Positions 22,928 to 34,440 of a stretch of 64,000 nt of DNA are shown piece after piece. The notes beneath the pieces are model-generated. The model did not search any database, was not told the origin of the DNA, and saw nothing but the letters and a program-made list of their open reading frames with translations. This DNA comes from Erythroxylum novogranatense (taxonomy: Eukaryota; Streptophyta; Magnoliopsida; Malpighiales; Erythroxylaceae): NCBI GenBank assembly GCA_029891385.1, contig CM057228.1, positions 49,699,783 through 49,763,782 of the forward strand, given 5' to 3'. Each line of letters starts with the position of its first letter. The first letter of the stretch is position 1. The translations under genes and the position numbers were made by a program.

Positions 22928-24865
22928 TTCTTAATCTTAGTTAATGGAAATGGTACGGTTACCCTTTTAGCTGGAAATGTCACATTTTTATTCTAAGAGT
23001 AAGGACTCCTGGGGTTTGGTAACAAAGAGACAGTTCACCCTTTTAAAAGTGATTGAGAGTAGTGATCACAAGGTGAGGAATACGTTTGAGCTTCTAGCCA
23101 TCAATTTTCTGTGAATGAAACTGCCCATTTAACACTATTTGCGCCACATCTAGTCAGTGGGATGTTCTGGAATTAGGTTTCTCCATGCGTCTTGCATTTC
23201 TAATATATGAATTTTCATTCTCATGATTTCCTAATGTTTAAAAAGGCATGATGGTTTACAAGGTCGTTCCTAATATTTTATCGGCCTTGGGCAATGTAAA
23301 AAAAGGACCCCTATTTTAATATATTTTTGGGCCTTTATAAAGAACAAAAAGAAGCAAAATATGTGTCCTTTTTGTTGTTTTTTGTGAGGTTATAAGTGGG
23401 GCCTATTTTGCTTCATTTTATTTTTTATGAGGGTAAAAATGAGCCCTATTTTGTTATTTATGAGGATGGGGCCTAGGTGGGTGCCATGCCTACACTCTCA
23501 CACATAATAACATTTAGATGACTTAAATTCTACACCTCTTAAATTTCTGTAATAATTTGTGGGATTAATACACGACGAGAGCGTGTAATTATACATATGT
23601 TAAGAATATAGGACATCATAACTAATAAATTGATTCTTAAGTCAAATTAGTATGCCTGATCTTTTCTTGTATCAATTATCATCCAAATCTCCTTATATAA
23701 ATCCTTCATATTTTTACTATCTTCTACATAGAACATGAACCCTTTTGAATACATTTTAATATAAACTTATATTTATGATGATCTTCTTTGTTTCTCAATC
23801 CTTTGAATTATATGATCTCACTTTTCTAGAATGTCTCTATATCGAATCATTTATGTTCTTTTAGTAACATTATAAGATAACAACTACTAATTAAATTCTC
23901 CAAAATTAGAACCTAAGTAAAAAGGAATTTTAGTTTAAGGTTTACACAAACTCAAAGGATCCTTACATAATATCATTTGAAAATTTGACTTATATCATTC
24001 TTATTGGTCGATAAGGTAGTTATGGTACGATTTTATAGGTTACAATACTACTTTCTTTTGTCAGAGCCTATGTCTTTGTTCAAATAGTGTACAGATGATA
24101 GTTCAGACACACCTGATTCCTAACTCAAATTCCACTTGTTTATTTATTCAACCTACCTTTTAGAACTCACATCCAACATATTAATTATATTTAGAGAACA
24201 TACCAATTTTTGAGGTCATATTATTACTATTAACATTTTATACCCTTTAATTTGCCTCACATTGATATTAATATTTTGAGTTTTATATAAACTACTTAAA
24301 AATTGTCTCATCGCTATTACTACCAAGTAATAGAAGCAATTACCTATATGGAAAGGTATTTTGTATTTGTTTGACATACTTCTTAGAACTAGAATTGAAT
24401 ATTTCAAACTCATTCCAATATTTATTCTAGAGCTAAAACTTAATTCAAATTCAAGTATTCTTGATTTTTTATAAATGAATTTTTGTAATTAAATTCAATA
24501 TAAGAAATCAGACTTAATGCTCGATTAAACATATGTTGCGTTAAATCCTTAATGTTAAACAAACTATCATCTTTGATAGCAAGTATTATGAATAGTCACA
24601 AAGCATATTCGTTCCTCTTTTGTGTTATTAGATTCGTAACATAGTTATACTTGGTATCTATATGTTTGGTTCAATATTAATGTATGAGCTCTTTAGTACT
24701 ACCTTTCATTATAATGTCATGTACCATAATATTGAAATCAATTGTAGGTGATTAATTCAAACATAAATACTTCAACTTCAATGTGATTAATTCAAATTGA
24801 CTATTAACATAAGAAATTCATAGGTTTAATAGACATGACAGTTCTTTGCATAATAAACCCCTAGG
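22928..24865. other. AT-rich sequence with no recognisable gene
   Basis: No open frame with family character was found on either strand. 23250-23500 is rich in GGGCC...TTATAA patches (two GGACC/GGGCC-rich repeats of similar wording), possibly an old transposon. A minus-strand stretch at about 24440-24680 faintly recalls the end of a copia RNase H, with a TKHIDTKYN-like motif and a poor IFTKAL-like match. That is too weak to call. The missing front of the CACTA TNP2 gene could have been here or left of element B. Confidence 0.4.
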
Positions 24866-25335
24866 ATGGTAGATAGGTTTGATCTAACTCCTAATGTTGG
24901 TACAAAAGTGCATAGCCGATATAATCTAGTTGAAATCAACCAACGAAGAAGATTTAGACAATTTGAACTTTTTGTGTTGGCGATGCAAGTGATCCAAGTG
25001 TATTATGTCCCTTTTTTCAGCTTATGATGAGATAAGTCAGATTGGTTGGCCATTTGCAAAGTTAAAACCTATAGGTGTTTTTGAATCACATGGAAAAGGA
25101 GAACAGAGAATTGAAAGTGACGCATTTCAGAAAGATGTTTATGAAATAAATGCATTTGTTACATATGACTAAAATGAACCTTTGAATAATCAAAATAATG
25201 AATATGTTGAAATTTCATCTGGAGAGGATGAGAAGGGCTAGAGATCTGAAGAGGAGTCTGAGTTTGATTCTAATTCTTCAAAAAAAGAAGATGATGATGA
25301 TTTTGATTTACAATTAAGTCATGATAACGATTAAA
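24866..25335 (+). pseudogene. TNP2-like transposase C-terminal part (DUF4216 region)
   Basis: The frame reads VDRFDLTPNVGTKVHSRYNL, then EINQRRRFRQFELFVLAMQV and IQVYYV. This matches the DUF4216 segment at the end of plant CACTA TNP2 proteins (the GTKVHPRYNLVEIN and FILASQAxQVYYV motifs). After a probable small gap or intron (acceptor TTTTTTCAG at 25012-25020) it continues to a tail very rich in Glu, Asp and Ser (SSGEDE, EEESEFDSNSS, EDDDDFD) ending at 25335. Two in-frame stops (TAA at about 25171, TAG at about 25239) break it. The catalytic domain of TNP2 is absent. Confidence 0.7.
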
Positions 25336-25461
25336 TTTTGTTTGTAATGGAATATTATATTCAATAAATCAATTATTGAATCAATAATATATTGTTATAT
25401 ATTGAATTGAAATTGTTATATTTTTGAAATATTTAATAAAATATAAATTTCAAGTTAAAAT

Positions 25462-27147
25462 ATGCCACTAAAGAGAAAACATGATATTATTTGACCAAAG
25501 TTCATACCACGATTTAGAGCCAGTTACTGTCTAGGTAAATCATCACATTCTGCAGCTGCAACATAATCAGATGTTGTACCTCTAGCTACTACAATTGTAG
25601 ATGAGGCATCACCTTCTGTACCTGTTACTACACCATCCACTACCCTTATACTAACAGAGATATCAGGGGTAAAAGATGTAGATGAAGGAAGTGGCCTCCA
25701 ACATAGAGTTGAGGGAGTTTATAGAAGAACCTACATCATAATTGTCAACAATCTGTAAGTGAAAATGCATGAAATACCATATGTTTATAATTAAGTTATA
25801 GGTTTAAATTTAAAAAATGGTATAAAATTGTTTTTATATTAGGTTAATTCTATCTAGACCTTGCTTAAGAAATATGACATCCAAATTTAAGGAGAAAATT
25901 GATTTTAAGGGTTATATATGGAAGAATATCTCTCAGGCAACAAAGGATTTTTATTATCAGGAGTTTGTGGTACAAAAAATATATTTTTTGTATTTTGTTA
26001 ATTAATTTTTTACATTAATTAGATAAATATTGTAGGTTATTAATACTTATCGTATGTTTTTCTTTTTTTTCATAAAGATTTTTTTAGGATAAACAATTTG
26101 ATGTGATTATTTATAAAGTATCAGAGAGACGAGCTCGTACATGTTATAGAGACTTTGTTGGTACAATATACAAGACTGATGTGCAACCTCCTCAAATTTC
26201 TAAAGAAATATGGAGTCGCTGGCAACAGTATTGGACATCACTCGAGGCAATGTCTATTTCAAAGCATAATTATACGAACAAACATGGAGAACCGGGGCAG
26301 AGAGTCTGCCCTTACATACTGGAGGATCTATTACCCACCACGAGTATGCAGAGAGACTTTTAAGTATCTAAACTTTGCACTTTTTTTTTTTTTTTTACTT
26401 TGATGTATTTCAATTTCATTTGATGTGTGAATTTTGGAATGAAAATATATGTATTATGGAGAATGATAATGTCATAAATGTCTGGTACCATATATGATTA
26501 TATTGTTGAGTTACTTTCTTTGTTCAACAGGAGGTAAATATAATAAAAATAGAGGAAATTCTACCAAAATTTTTCTAAATTGTAGTTTACTTACAACATT
26601 TTATTTTGATGCAGGAAAAGTCTATGGGTAGGAAGCCTATACCCCATCTTTTTGCACACTTATACTAAGAAACATAATGGTGTGACCTTCATCAACACCC
26701 GATGTAGAGAACTAAATATATGTAAAATTTATCCTTTAATATTAATGCATAATAATTATCACTTATTAACTTAAACATTGCCTCATGATATGACTAAATA
26801 TAAGAAAGTATTCAATGACAATCTCAGCAGTCTAAAGATCTTGATGAGAATCAAACCTATCTTCATGTAGTGGGTGGTAGGAACTGTCATGGAAGGATAT
26901 TTGGTTTAGGTTGATTTGCGAACAAATATTATTCGCAATCCTCCGCATCTAGTACAACAATATCTAGTAGATGGTTCACATCCAATAAAGTCCATGAGAT
27001 TTAGAACACAATACAAACATTAACAACTTAGTTGCAACAGTCGATGGAATATATAGCCCAGCTCTGTAATGAGATAGATGAGTTGAAGAGGAATGACAAC
27101 ATCTCATCACAACATTCAGAACATCCATATTCACCAAATGAATAATG
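25462..27147 (+). pseudogene. Ptta/En/Spm (Transposase_24) TNPA-like gene, broken
   Basis: An ATG at 25462 opens an exon with a Ser/Thr-rich stretch, broken by two stops, up to a GTAAGT donor at about 25757. A second exon (about 25843-25970) gives SRPCLRNMTSKFKEKIDFKG. A third (about 26090-26365) gives the core RRARTCYRDFVGTIY...WSRWQQYWTSLEA and, after a frameshift, LHTGGSITHHEYAERL. Further exons give MGRKPIPH, TYTKKHNGVTFINTRCREL, QTYLHVVGGRNCHGRIFGLG and a C-terminal coiled segment (QLQQSMEYIAQLCNEIDELK). These are the signature motifs of the plant Transposase_24 family, whose members bind CACTA subterminal repeats. Frameshifts and stops make it non-functional. Confidence 0.72.
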
Positions 27148-27449
27148 TAGTTGTAGTCATTTTGTATGAATTAAACACTTATTGTTGTACAAAATAATTT
27201 TTTATTATCAATTAAGATAATTTTTACTTTATATCATCAATCAACTTTCTGTTTTAACAAATTAAAAGTAAAAACAAATCAAAATATCATCAACAGATAA
27301 CTGATAAGTGTATAAATTATACATCAATCATAAGATTATCAAATAAAATTAAATGCAAGGAAAAATTAAAAAAATAGTATCAGTAAATTTATCGACGAAA
27401 GACTAAAATTTGTTGGTAAAATGCAGTGAATTTATCGACGGATTACTTA
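27148..27449. other. CACTA subterminal region, left of the Harbinger insertion
   Basis: No gene. AT-rich DNA, then at 27380-27446 short motifs such as TTATCGACG, TTGTTGGTAAA and ATCGACGGATTA. The same motif family continues at 41288-41575 on the far side of the Harbinger element, which shows that the two stretches were once adjacent. Confidence 0.6.
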
Positions 27450-27885
27450 GGCCATCTCCAGCCATTACATCAAACTTTTACGCCAAATTTGGTGTAAAAT
27501 GGAATATTCTAATAATCTTTTTACATCAAATTTAGTGTTACTTCAACCATTCTATATCGAATTTTTACACCAAAATTTTTACACTAAAATTTTTCAAAGA
27601 ATATACCACAATAATTTAGTTATTAATTAAATTAATTTATATTTATACAACCACAATAATTTAGTTATTATGCAATAATTTATATTTATTTATTTATTAA
27701 AATAAAATAAAATCATTATTCTTAATTAATTAATATATATTTTATATTAAATTAATATGATTTATAAAATATATTTAATATTATTGCAACAACAAATTAA
27801 TAACATACATAAATGTAAAATGATTAAAATTTCTCATTTAACCTCTAATTATTTGAATTTTCATATCGGTCCCACAAATGTTTAA

Positions 27886-29150
27886 TCAATACATTACGAA
27901 GTTTATAATGAGTTTCTTTATCTCTAATTTACTTATATGTAGCAAGGAATTCTTGAAATATAACTGTATCATCTCTACTGATATTAATTTTAGGGGCTGA
28001 TGTTTCGCTCCAATCTTGATGGCCGCTTGAGTATCACGTTCGTCCTCAATGATCATATTGTGCATTATAATGCATGCTGGCATAATATCATGTAATACAA
28101 ATTTTTTGCAAAAAAGTGTGAGTCCCTTGATAATTGCAAATCTTAACTGGAGAACTCCAAATGCATGCTCGACATCCTTCCTATATGCTTTTTGCATCTT
28201 TACGAATAACTTCTTTTTTGGGCCTCAAGGATCATGAATGGTTTGTATCAAGGTATATCATTTTGGATAAATACTATCAGCTAAATAATATCCAGTATCA
28301 TACACTTTTTCTTAAATAATATAATGAGCAGAAGGTGCTTTACCTTTGGCAAGGTTTGCGAACAAGTGAGATGCCTCTAATACATTAATGTCATTATTTG
28401 ACCATGGCAAGCCAAAATGTGCATGCCATATCCACAAATCATAATCAGCTACAGCTTTAAGAATAATAGTTGGGAATCCATTACGTCCACTATATTGTCT
28501 TGCCTAAGCCGTTGGACAATTTTGCCATGTCCAGTGCATGCAATCTAAGCTCCCTAGTATTCCTAGAAAACCTCGTTCTTCATTAATTTGGAGCAGTCTT
28601 GCAACATCATTAGCATTTAGTGTTTTTAGATAAATTTTTCCAAAGACTTCCACAATGGCTCGACAAAACCTTTTCGTACTTTCAATTGCAGTTGATTCTC
28701 CAATTTTAATGTATTCATCAGTTGAATTAGCTGATACACCATACGCCAACATTCGAAATGCTGCTATTACTTTTTGTAAACTAGACAATCCTAGTTTACC
28801 ACATCCATCTCTCTGTTGCATAAAGTAAACATAATGACCTTCAACAGCACCAACAAGTTGTAGGAATAAATTCTGACTCATTCAAAATCGCTTGTGAAAC
28901 ATTACTGCATTATATCTTGGATTTTCTGCAAAATAATCATCCCTTAGTCTTTGATCTGCTATAGCACAATCACGATAAATTACTCTATGACCGGAGATTG
29001 AGCCTTTGTGCTTTGGTTGGTTAACTATATTTTTCATATAGTAATCCACTGCAAGGTTGTTGTTGGTATATGCAGATAGTAATGCTTTGTTTTGTGCTAA
29101 TATTGCATAAGTGAGATCCAATTCATCCGATGATGATGAAGATGAAGATG
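27886..29150 (-). pseudogene. PIF/Harbinger DDE transposase (HARBI1-like nuclease)
   Basis: Read from 29150 downward: DLTYAILAQNKALLSAYTNN, then YRDCAIADQRLRDDYF and MSQNLFLQLVGAVEGHY (helical N-terminal domain), then LQKVIAAFRMLAYGVSANST and ESTKRFCRAIVEVFG. The catalytic acids are all visible: Asp in GSLDCMHW, Asp in SNNDINVLE and Glu in KDVEHAFGVLQLRF. The protein would cut and rejoin the element ends in the nucleus. Breaks are a TGA between KRF and MSQ (28879-28881 region; Arg in relatives), a TAG after CPTA (about 28503; Trp in relatives) and further stops or shifts at 28210-28330. The stops fit single C-to-T or G-to-A changes. No large deletion is apparent. Confidence 0.85.
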
Positions 29151-29157
29151 AGGATGA

Positions 29158-31054
29158 TGTAGGAAAATCCCGGGAGGTACATCACATGTACCGACAATGA
29201 AAACAAAATTTTTGTTCCTGTGACTTTCCGAATCCCAGATCCGTATCGGTATGAAGACATCAACCTAAATAGCCAAAAGAGACTATCTCTAAAGGTGATC
29301 CACGCAGAGATCAGAAAATCTAACCGGATCAAACCCCTTTGACCTGGGAATATCTAGAACAGATTAAAGCTTGCTAGAGCCTACCTCTGTCCTGGAGAGC
29401 TTAAATCAACGTTGGAGGAGGATGAAAAAGCTTGGAGGAGAGGATGAAGAATCGTTGGAGAAGAGTTTAAGAAAGAAACTCTTTCTTTTCTTTTTTTCCA
29501 AAACCTACGAAGATGATCTTCCAAAGATCAAAGAAAAGACTCCTTCTTTTTATCTTATCCCATAAGCCAACGATTCTCATCTTTCATCACTTCATTTTTG
29601 TCTTTTGTCATTAATTACAAGTGATGACTAAGCTTTGAAATGGAAACTTCCATTCCCTTCTTCCTCCCACACGTACACATGCATATATTTATATAATAAT
29701 TAATTAATTAATTACTTAATTAATTAATTAGAATATAATTGCTAAGGTCGATCCAACTGGGTTTGGCCCTACTACCACGCCCTTGCATCAAAGCATACAG
29801 AGACCTTTCTTAGCAATATCGATGTCGCGATCTCATCGGGACATATCTCGATCTCATCGGGATCCATTTAATCTAATTCTCTCCATAATTGGAACTCGTC
29901 CAATTACTATTTTACTGATTCTCCAAACACTCTTATGCGTGTGACCCTTTAGCTCCTTGTTATGTTGGCCACTTAGATTAACAATTAATCTGAGCAAGTC
30001 ATGAGCGGTATCTAGCAACACATCATGACCCTAATTAACCAGAAAGTAATCGGTTTGATGTATTCATCACGAACCGGATCACGAACCCTTCCATGTACAA
30101 TTACAGTGTAATTCGCCCTTTCACCATCCTATACCCCACTTGGTTATGAGTATGGTCAAAGTGTCAACTCTCACTAGACCGAGTCTAGCCTAAGTGATAT
30201 CGGTTCGCCCGGGACTCATTACTTTATATGTCAATGAAGACACTCTTCATGACATACATGCCGCCACCTTAGTAATGATCCCGACAAGAGGCTACGGGTA
30301 TCTCTTCGCTAATCCGTAAGTGGTGAATCCTTTATTGGCTACTCAATTATCTTGAATACCTCAAGTCGCACCCAAGCACCACCCTATGAGTTACCTCCGA
30401 AGGCAACAAGGAATGGAGTCAGCACGTGATCAAGATTCAAGATATCCTCGAGTACCTCAAGTCAAGGATACTTGCACCATTGCTATGATGAGATTATCAC
30501 CGACACTTAGATAAGATATCCATGTGATGATCTCATGGCAGTCATCCAATGAACTTACTACCGCTAGTAAACATCCACATGTCAATTCTAAATATCTCAT
30601 ATTTACAGTTTCGAGATCCACCGCTGATCCAATCAAGGAATATGACATGTGTTAGTCTATCCGGATTAATGATGTCCGGTCTCATTAATCCTATGACTAG
30701 GAGAATTCGACATCGACATAATTGCACATGATAGGAATCTCAGGAGTATGAACACATCATAATTTCCTTCATGCTATGTCATATATCATGGACTTCATTA
30801 ATTCGATTAAAGATCCAATCAATTCATAAGCAATGTTTATGAATATCAAATTAATGAATAATGCATTTTCTTTATTTATTCATAAAGTCTGCACACGACT
30901 TTGAATAAAACGCGCTAAAGGGATTGCCTTTAGGGGCACAAATAAACAGTACCGACCTTGAACAAGTCGACTTATCCAATGAACAAGTCGACTTATCGGT
31001 ACCGAACATGTGTAAGTCGACTTACACATGGTACAAGTCGACTTATCACTTACA
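29158..31054 (-). repeat. 3' LTR of the copia element
   Basis: On the + strand it starts TGTAGGAAAATCCCGGG and ends ATCACTTACA; read on the minus strand it runs TGTAAGTG...TCCTACA. It includes an A/T-rich (TTAA)n tract at about 29690-29730 and four AAGTCGACTT palindromes at 30960-31050. The minus-strand purine tract GTGGGAGATT (reverse complement of 31055-31064) adjoins it. Confidence 0.88.
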
Positions 31055-31059
31055 AATCT

Positions 31060-31880
31060 CCCACTTGACCTAAAGCCAATCGCCTTAGTATCTAATACCA
31101 TAAGCGAGTCCATGAGAATCACAATTCTCCCGTGACAATGGCTTTGTCAACTAAACAAAGAACACTTTGCTCTGGGAATTCTCTATCGGGATATCATGTC
31201 GACTAATGATCTCCGAATCGGCAAGTACGAGTTCGGATCGTCGATAAGACCTTGGTTCCTTTGTCTGCAAGACTAGCCCCATTGTATCACAATACAATCC
31301 TATGGGCCCATCACGGTAGGGACCGATCAAGTTCAAGAATGAACTTCTTGATCCAAACCGCTTCTTTCGCATCTCATGCGGCAATGTACTCTGCCTCGGT
31401 TGATGAATCGCCATCCTCTCTTGTTTGAAACTTTTCCAATTGACCGCCACGCTATTCGGTGTGAATGTATATAACCCGATTGTGATTCGTAATCATCCTT
31501 ATCGATTAAATACTAGCATCCGAATGCCCGCTTACTGGAGATTTCCATCTCCATAGATCAAGAAAACATCCTTAGTGCTTCGCAAGTACTTGAGGATATT
31601 CTTGACACCACTCGATGACCTCACCAGATCCGATTGGTATCTGCTCGTAACACTTAGAGCATACGATACATCGGGCCTCGTACATAGCATTGTTCCATGC
31701 TAAACCTCTTTAGCATCTCATCTATATACGATGATTGTGAAAGACCAAGCAACCTTTTGATTTATCTCTATAAATCTATATCCCTAGGATATAAGTTGCT
31801 TCACCAAGGTCTTTCATCGCAAATTGATTGGACAACCAAATCTTAACTGATTGTAGCATAGAGACATCGTTTTCCTAGTT
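31060..31880 (-). pseudogene. Copia RNase H and RT C-terminal part
   Basis: The 31151-31450 frame carries GLYCDTMGLVLQTKEPRSYR, matching the copia RNase H motif LYCDNxGAIxQAKEPRSH, though the Asn after Asp is changed. Segments at 31450-31880 match the end of copia RT only in pieces because of many small indels. Confidence 0.65.
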
Positions 31881-32345
31881 ACAGTATGTCATCTACATAC
31901 AACACAAGGAATACGATTGCAGTCCCATTGACCTTCTTATACACACAATGATCATCCGGATTTTGTGAGAAATCAAACTCTTTGATTGAATCATCAAAAC
32001 GGATAATCCAACTCCTGGATGCTTGCTTCAATCCAAACATGGATTTCTGAAGCTTGCATACCTTTTCACCATCGATGGAAGTGAAGCCCTCAGGTTGTGT
32101 CATACACATCCTCGGGTAGATTTCCATTCAGGAAAGCTGTCTTCACATCCATTTGCCATATCTCATAATCATAATGAGCGGCAATGGCTAGGAGTATCCG
32201 AATGGATTTAAGCATTGTTACGGGGCTGAAGGTCTCGTCATAGTCAACTCTTTGTCTGTGACGAAATCCTTTGGCCAGAAGCATTGCTTTATAGGTAATC
32301 AAATTACCATCCATGTTGGTTTTCTTCGAAAACTCCTTTGCACCT
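31879..32345 (-). pseudogene. Copia reverse transcriptase
   Basis: Two adjoining minus frames give the copia RT in order. The first has KAMLLAKGFRHRQRVDYDET then FSPVTMLKSIRILLAIAAHY and the IWQMDVKTAFLNGNL motif with the first catalytic Asp. The second has QPEGF, VCKLQKSMFGLKQASRSW, NPDDHCVYKK and VLYVDDIL with the Asp pair. A frameshift at about 32090-32125 separates the halves. The motifs are typical of plant Ty1/copia RVT_2. Confidence 0.85.
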
Positions 32346-32550
32346 CGTGGGTTTTATCCTTCGTGTAACAACCAAAGTCCATACTTGGTTTTCATACATG
32401 GAATCCATTTGATTTCATGGCACAAAGCCATGTTCGCACTCAACTTTTCGTAACTGTTCATAGGTAGTAGGCGATCATCTCATATGAGCAATACGTCATT
32501 CTGCTCACTTACAAGAAATTCATATCTCTCGGGAACAAGTCGTATCCTAC

Positions 32551-33620
32551 TTAACCTACGTAAATTGTGTGTAGTAGAAGGTTGAATGTTATCTCATCTA
32601 TATGAGTGACAGTTTGATTGTGCGATTGATCTACGTTTGTTCGAGCATCTTGAACTTCTCCAAGTTCAACTTTGCTCCCACCGTCCTCTTGTAAAAGAAA
32701 CTCTTTCTTTAAGAAAACAGATGCTTGAAACAAACAACTTTTGTTCCTAAGCAAGGTAGAATTGATATTCCATGAACAAACACTTGTCACTTTTGCATCA
32801 AGCTAATCTGACCGTGTCCGCTTCACATAAGGTGACAACCCCAAACTTTCAGATGAGAAAGATAGGCTTTCAGTTAGTCCACATCTCATATGGAGTAACA
32901 TCAATCTGTCTTTAATGGAACTTTGTTTAACAAGTAAGCAATTTGTCTCGGCGCATACCCCAAAATGTGCAAAACCTATCATCAATCGCACTATGTCTAA
33001 CAAGGTTCGATTTCTCCTTTCACCACACCATTGTGTTGCGTGTAAGGTGGAGTATCTTGAGATAAAATCCCATTATCTCCGAGATAATCAAAATTATTGG
33101 TCTAAGCATTTTCCACCACGATCGATCGTAATGTATTCATACTTTTACCAAGTTAGTTTTCTACTTCATTTCAATTGTTTGAACTTTCAAACGCTTCAGA
33201 TTTGTATCTCTACAGATCAGTACCCATATCGGAATAATCACCGATAAAAGTAATGAAGTAAAACAACCACTTCGCATGGATGGACATCGGACCACATACA
33301 TCCGAATGTATTAGGTCTAATATTCCATTCACTGCTCACCCTTTCCTTTAAAGGATAACTTAGTCATCTTGCCTAATAAACAAGATTCGCATGTGTCATA
33401 TGATTCATAATCAAATGACCCTAAACATCCACTCTTATGGAGCTTAGCGATGCGTGTCTCATTTATATGGCTGTCGACAATGCCATAAGTAAGTTGATTT
33501 TAAATTATCTCGATTATGTCTTTCCGCATCATTGACATTCATAATTGGATATGACATATCTCATATGTCAATTCTATTGCATAATGTACCAGTACCATAG
33601 AGCATTCCATTGCAACTAAT
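32551..33620 (-). pseudogene. Copia integrase, C-terminal part and linker
   Basis: The frame 32803-33003 has ETNCLLVKQSSIKD and SLSFSSESLGLSPYVKRTRS, recalling the ALETACYLLNKVPSK and LSHLKVWGCPAYVKR part of copia integrase. 32551-32790 has KKEFLLQEDGGSKVELGEVQ, the linker before RT. 33020-33620 holds the integrase core and GAG-pre region only as scattered short matches with frameshifts; no complete D,D-35-E triad can be read. Confidence 0.6.
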
Positions 33621-33939
33621 ATAACAACCATTGCTACTAAAAGTCCAATGGAAACCAGCTCTAATTAAACATAAAACATACAATATGTTCTTTGTTTAAA
33701 ACAGGTACAAAATGTCAATTATCCAATTTGAATATAAGCCCACTAGGGAGGAACAAGACATAAGTGTCTACGGCTAATGTAGCAACTCTTGCTGCATTAC
33801 CTACACGAAGGTCTAATTCTCCTTGAATGAGCTTTCATCGTCCCCGAGGCCCCGCATATCATTTCATATGTATGAGCCACATCCGTATCAAATACCGATA
33901 TGTTTGGATCAGAATAGTATTAACCTCAATGAAAACATA

Positions 33940-34440
33940 TTTGAAGAAGTAGAGGCATCGATGCCTTCTTACGCTTCAGAACTCCAGATAGATTTTCTGC
34001 CGTTTTTAGTGGCTAGACTTGCCACAATGAAAGCAAAATCCTTTTGGGGCAGTTTCTTTGGTTTTTCCTTGATGGCACTTTCCTTTGGTTTGTTGGCCTT
34101 TTTCTTCTTTGAACTAGAAGAAGAAGCATCCACCATTAGCACTTGCTATCTATCTTGATAGCACCTTTCATTGTCATGAGCAGATTGATCAGCTCAGGAA
34201 TTGTTGTGGATATTTGGTTTATCCGATAGTTTAACACGAACTGTGAATAACTGTCAGACAATCCAACCAGAATTAAGTCAATACTCAACTCATAATCCAT
34301 TACAAATCCTAAGACAGCCAATCTCTTTATAGCCATTCATCTTCGTGGCATCTGGATGCAGATGTCCCCTGGAGCCATCTTTAATGGTGAAGAGAAGCTT
34401 TGAGGTCTCGAACCTTTCAGACCGAAAGCTTACTCATCAA
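33940..34440 (-). pseudogene. Copia gag (UBN2-type) with zinc knuckle remnant
   Basis: The frame 34136-34336 gives GFVMDYELSIDLILVGLSDS and QISTTIPELINLLMTMKGAI, matching the copia gag LGFxMDHELSIDLILQSLP and LPELLNMLKTAE motifs. Downstream at about 34010-34055 (minus strand) a CPK-GFCFHCGKSSH zinc knuckle can be read after a one-base shift. Confidence 0.7.

Noticed and set aside
24440..24680. Possible copia RNase H end on the minus strand
   Set aside because: Only a TKHIDTKYN-like stretch matches, and the flanking motifs do not; kept out of the feature calls.
33823..34158. 111-residue + strand open frame
   Set aside because: It is the opposite strand of the copia gag/zinc knuckle region.
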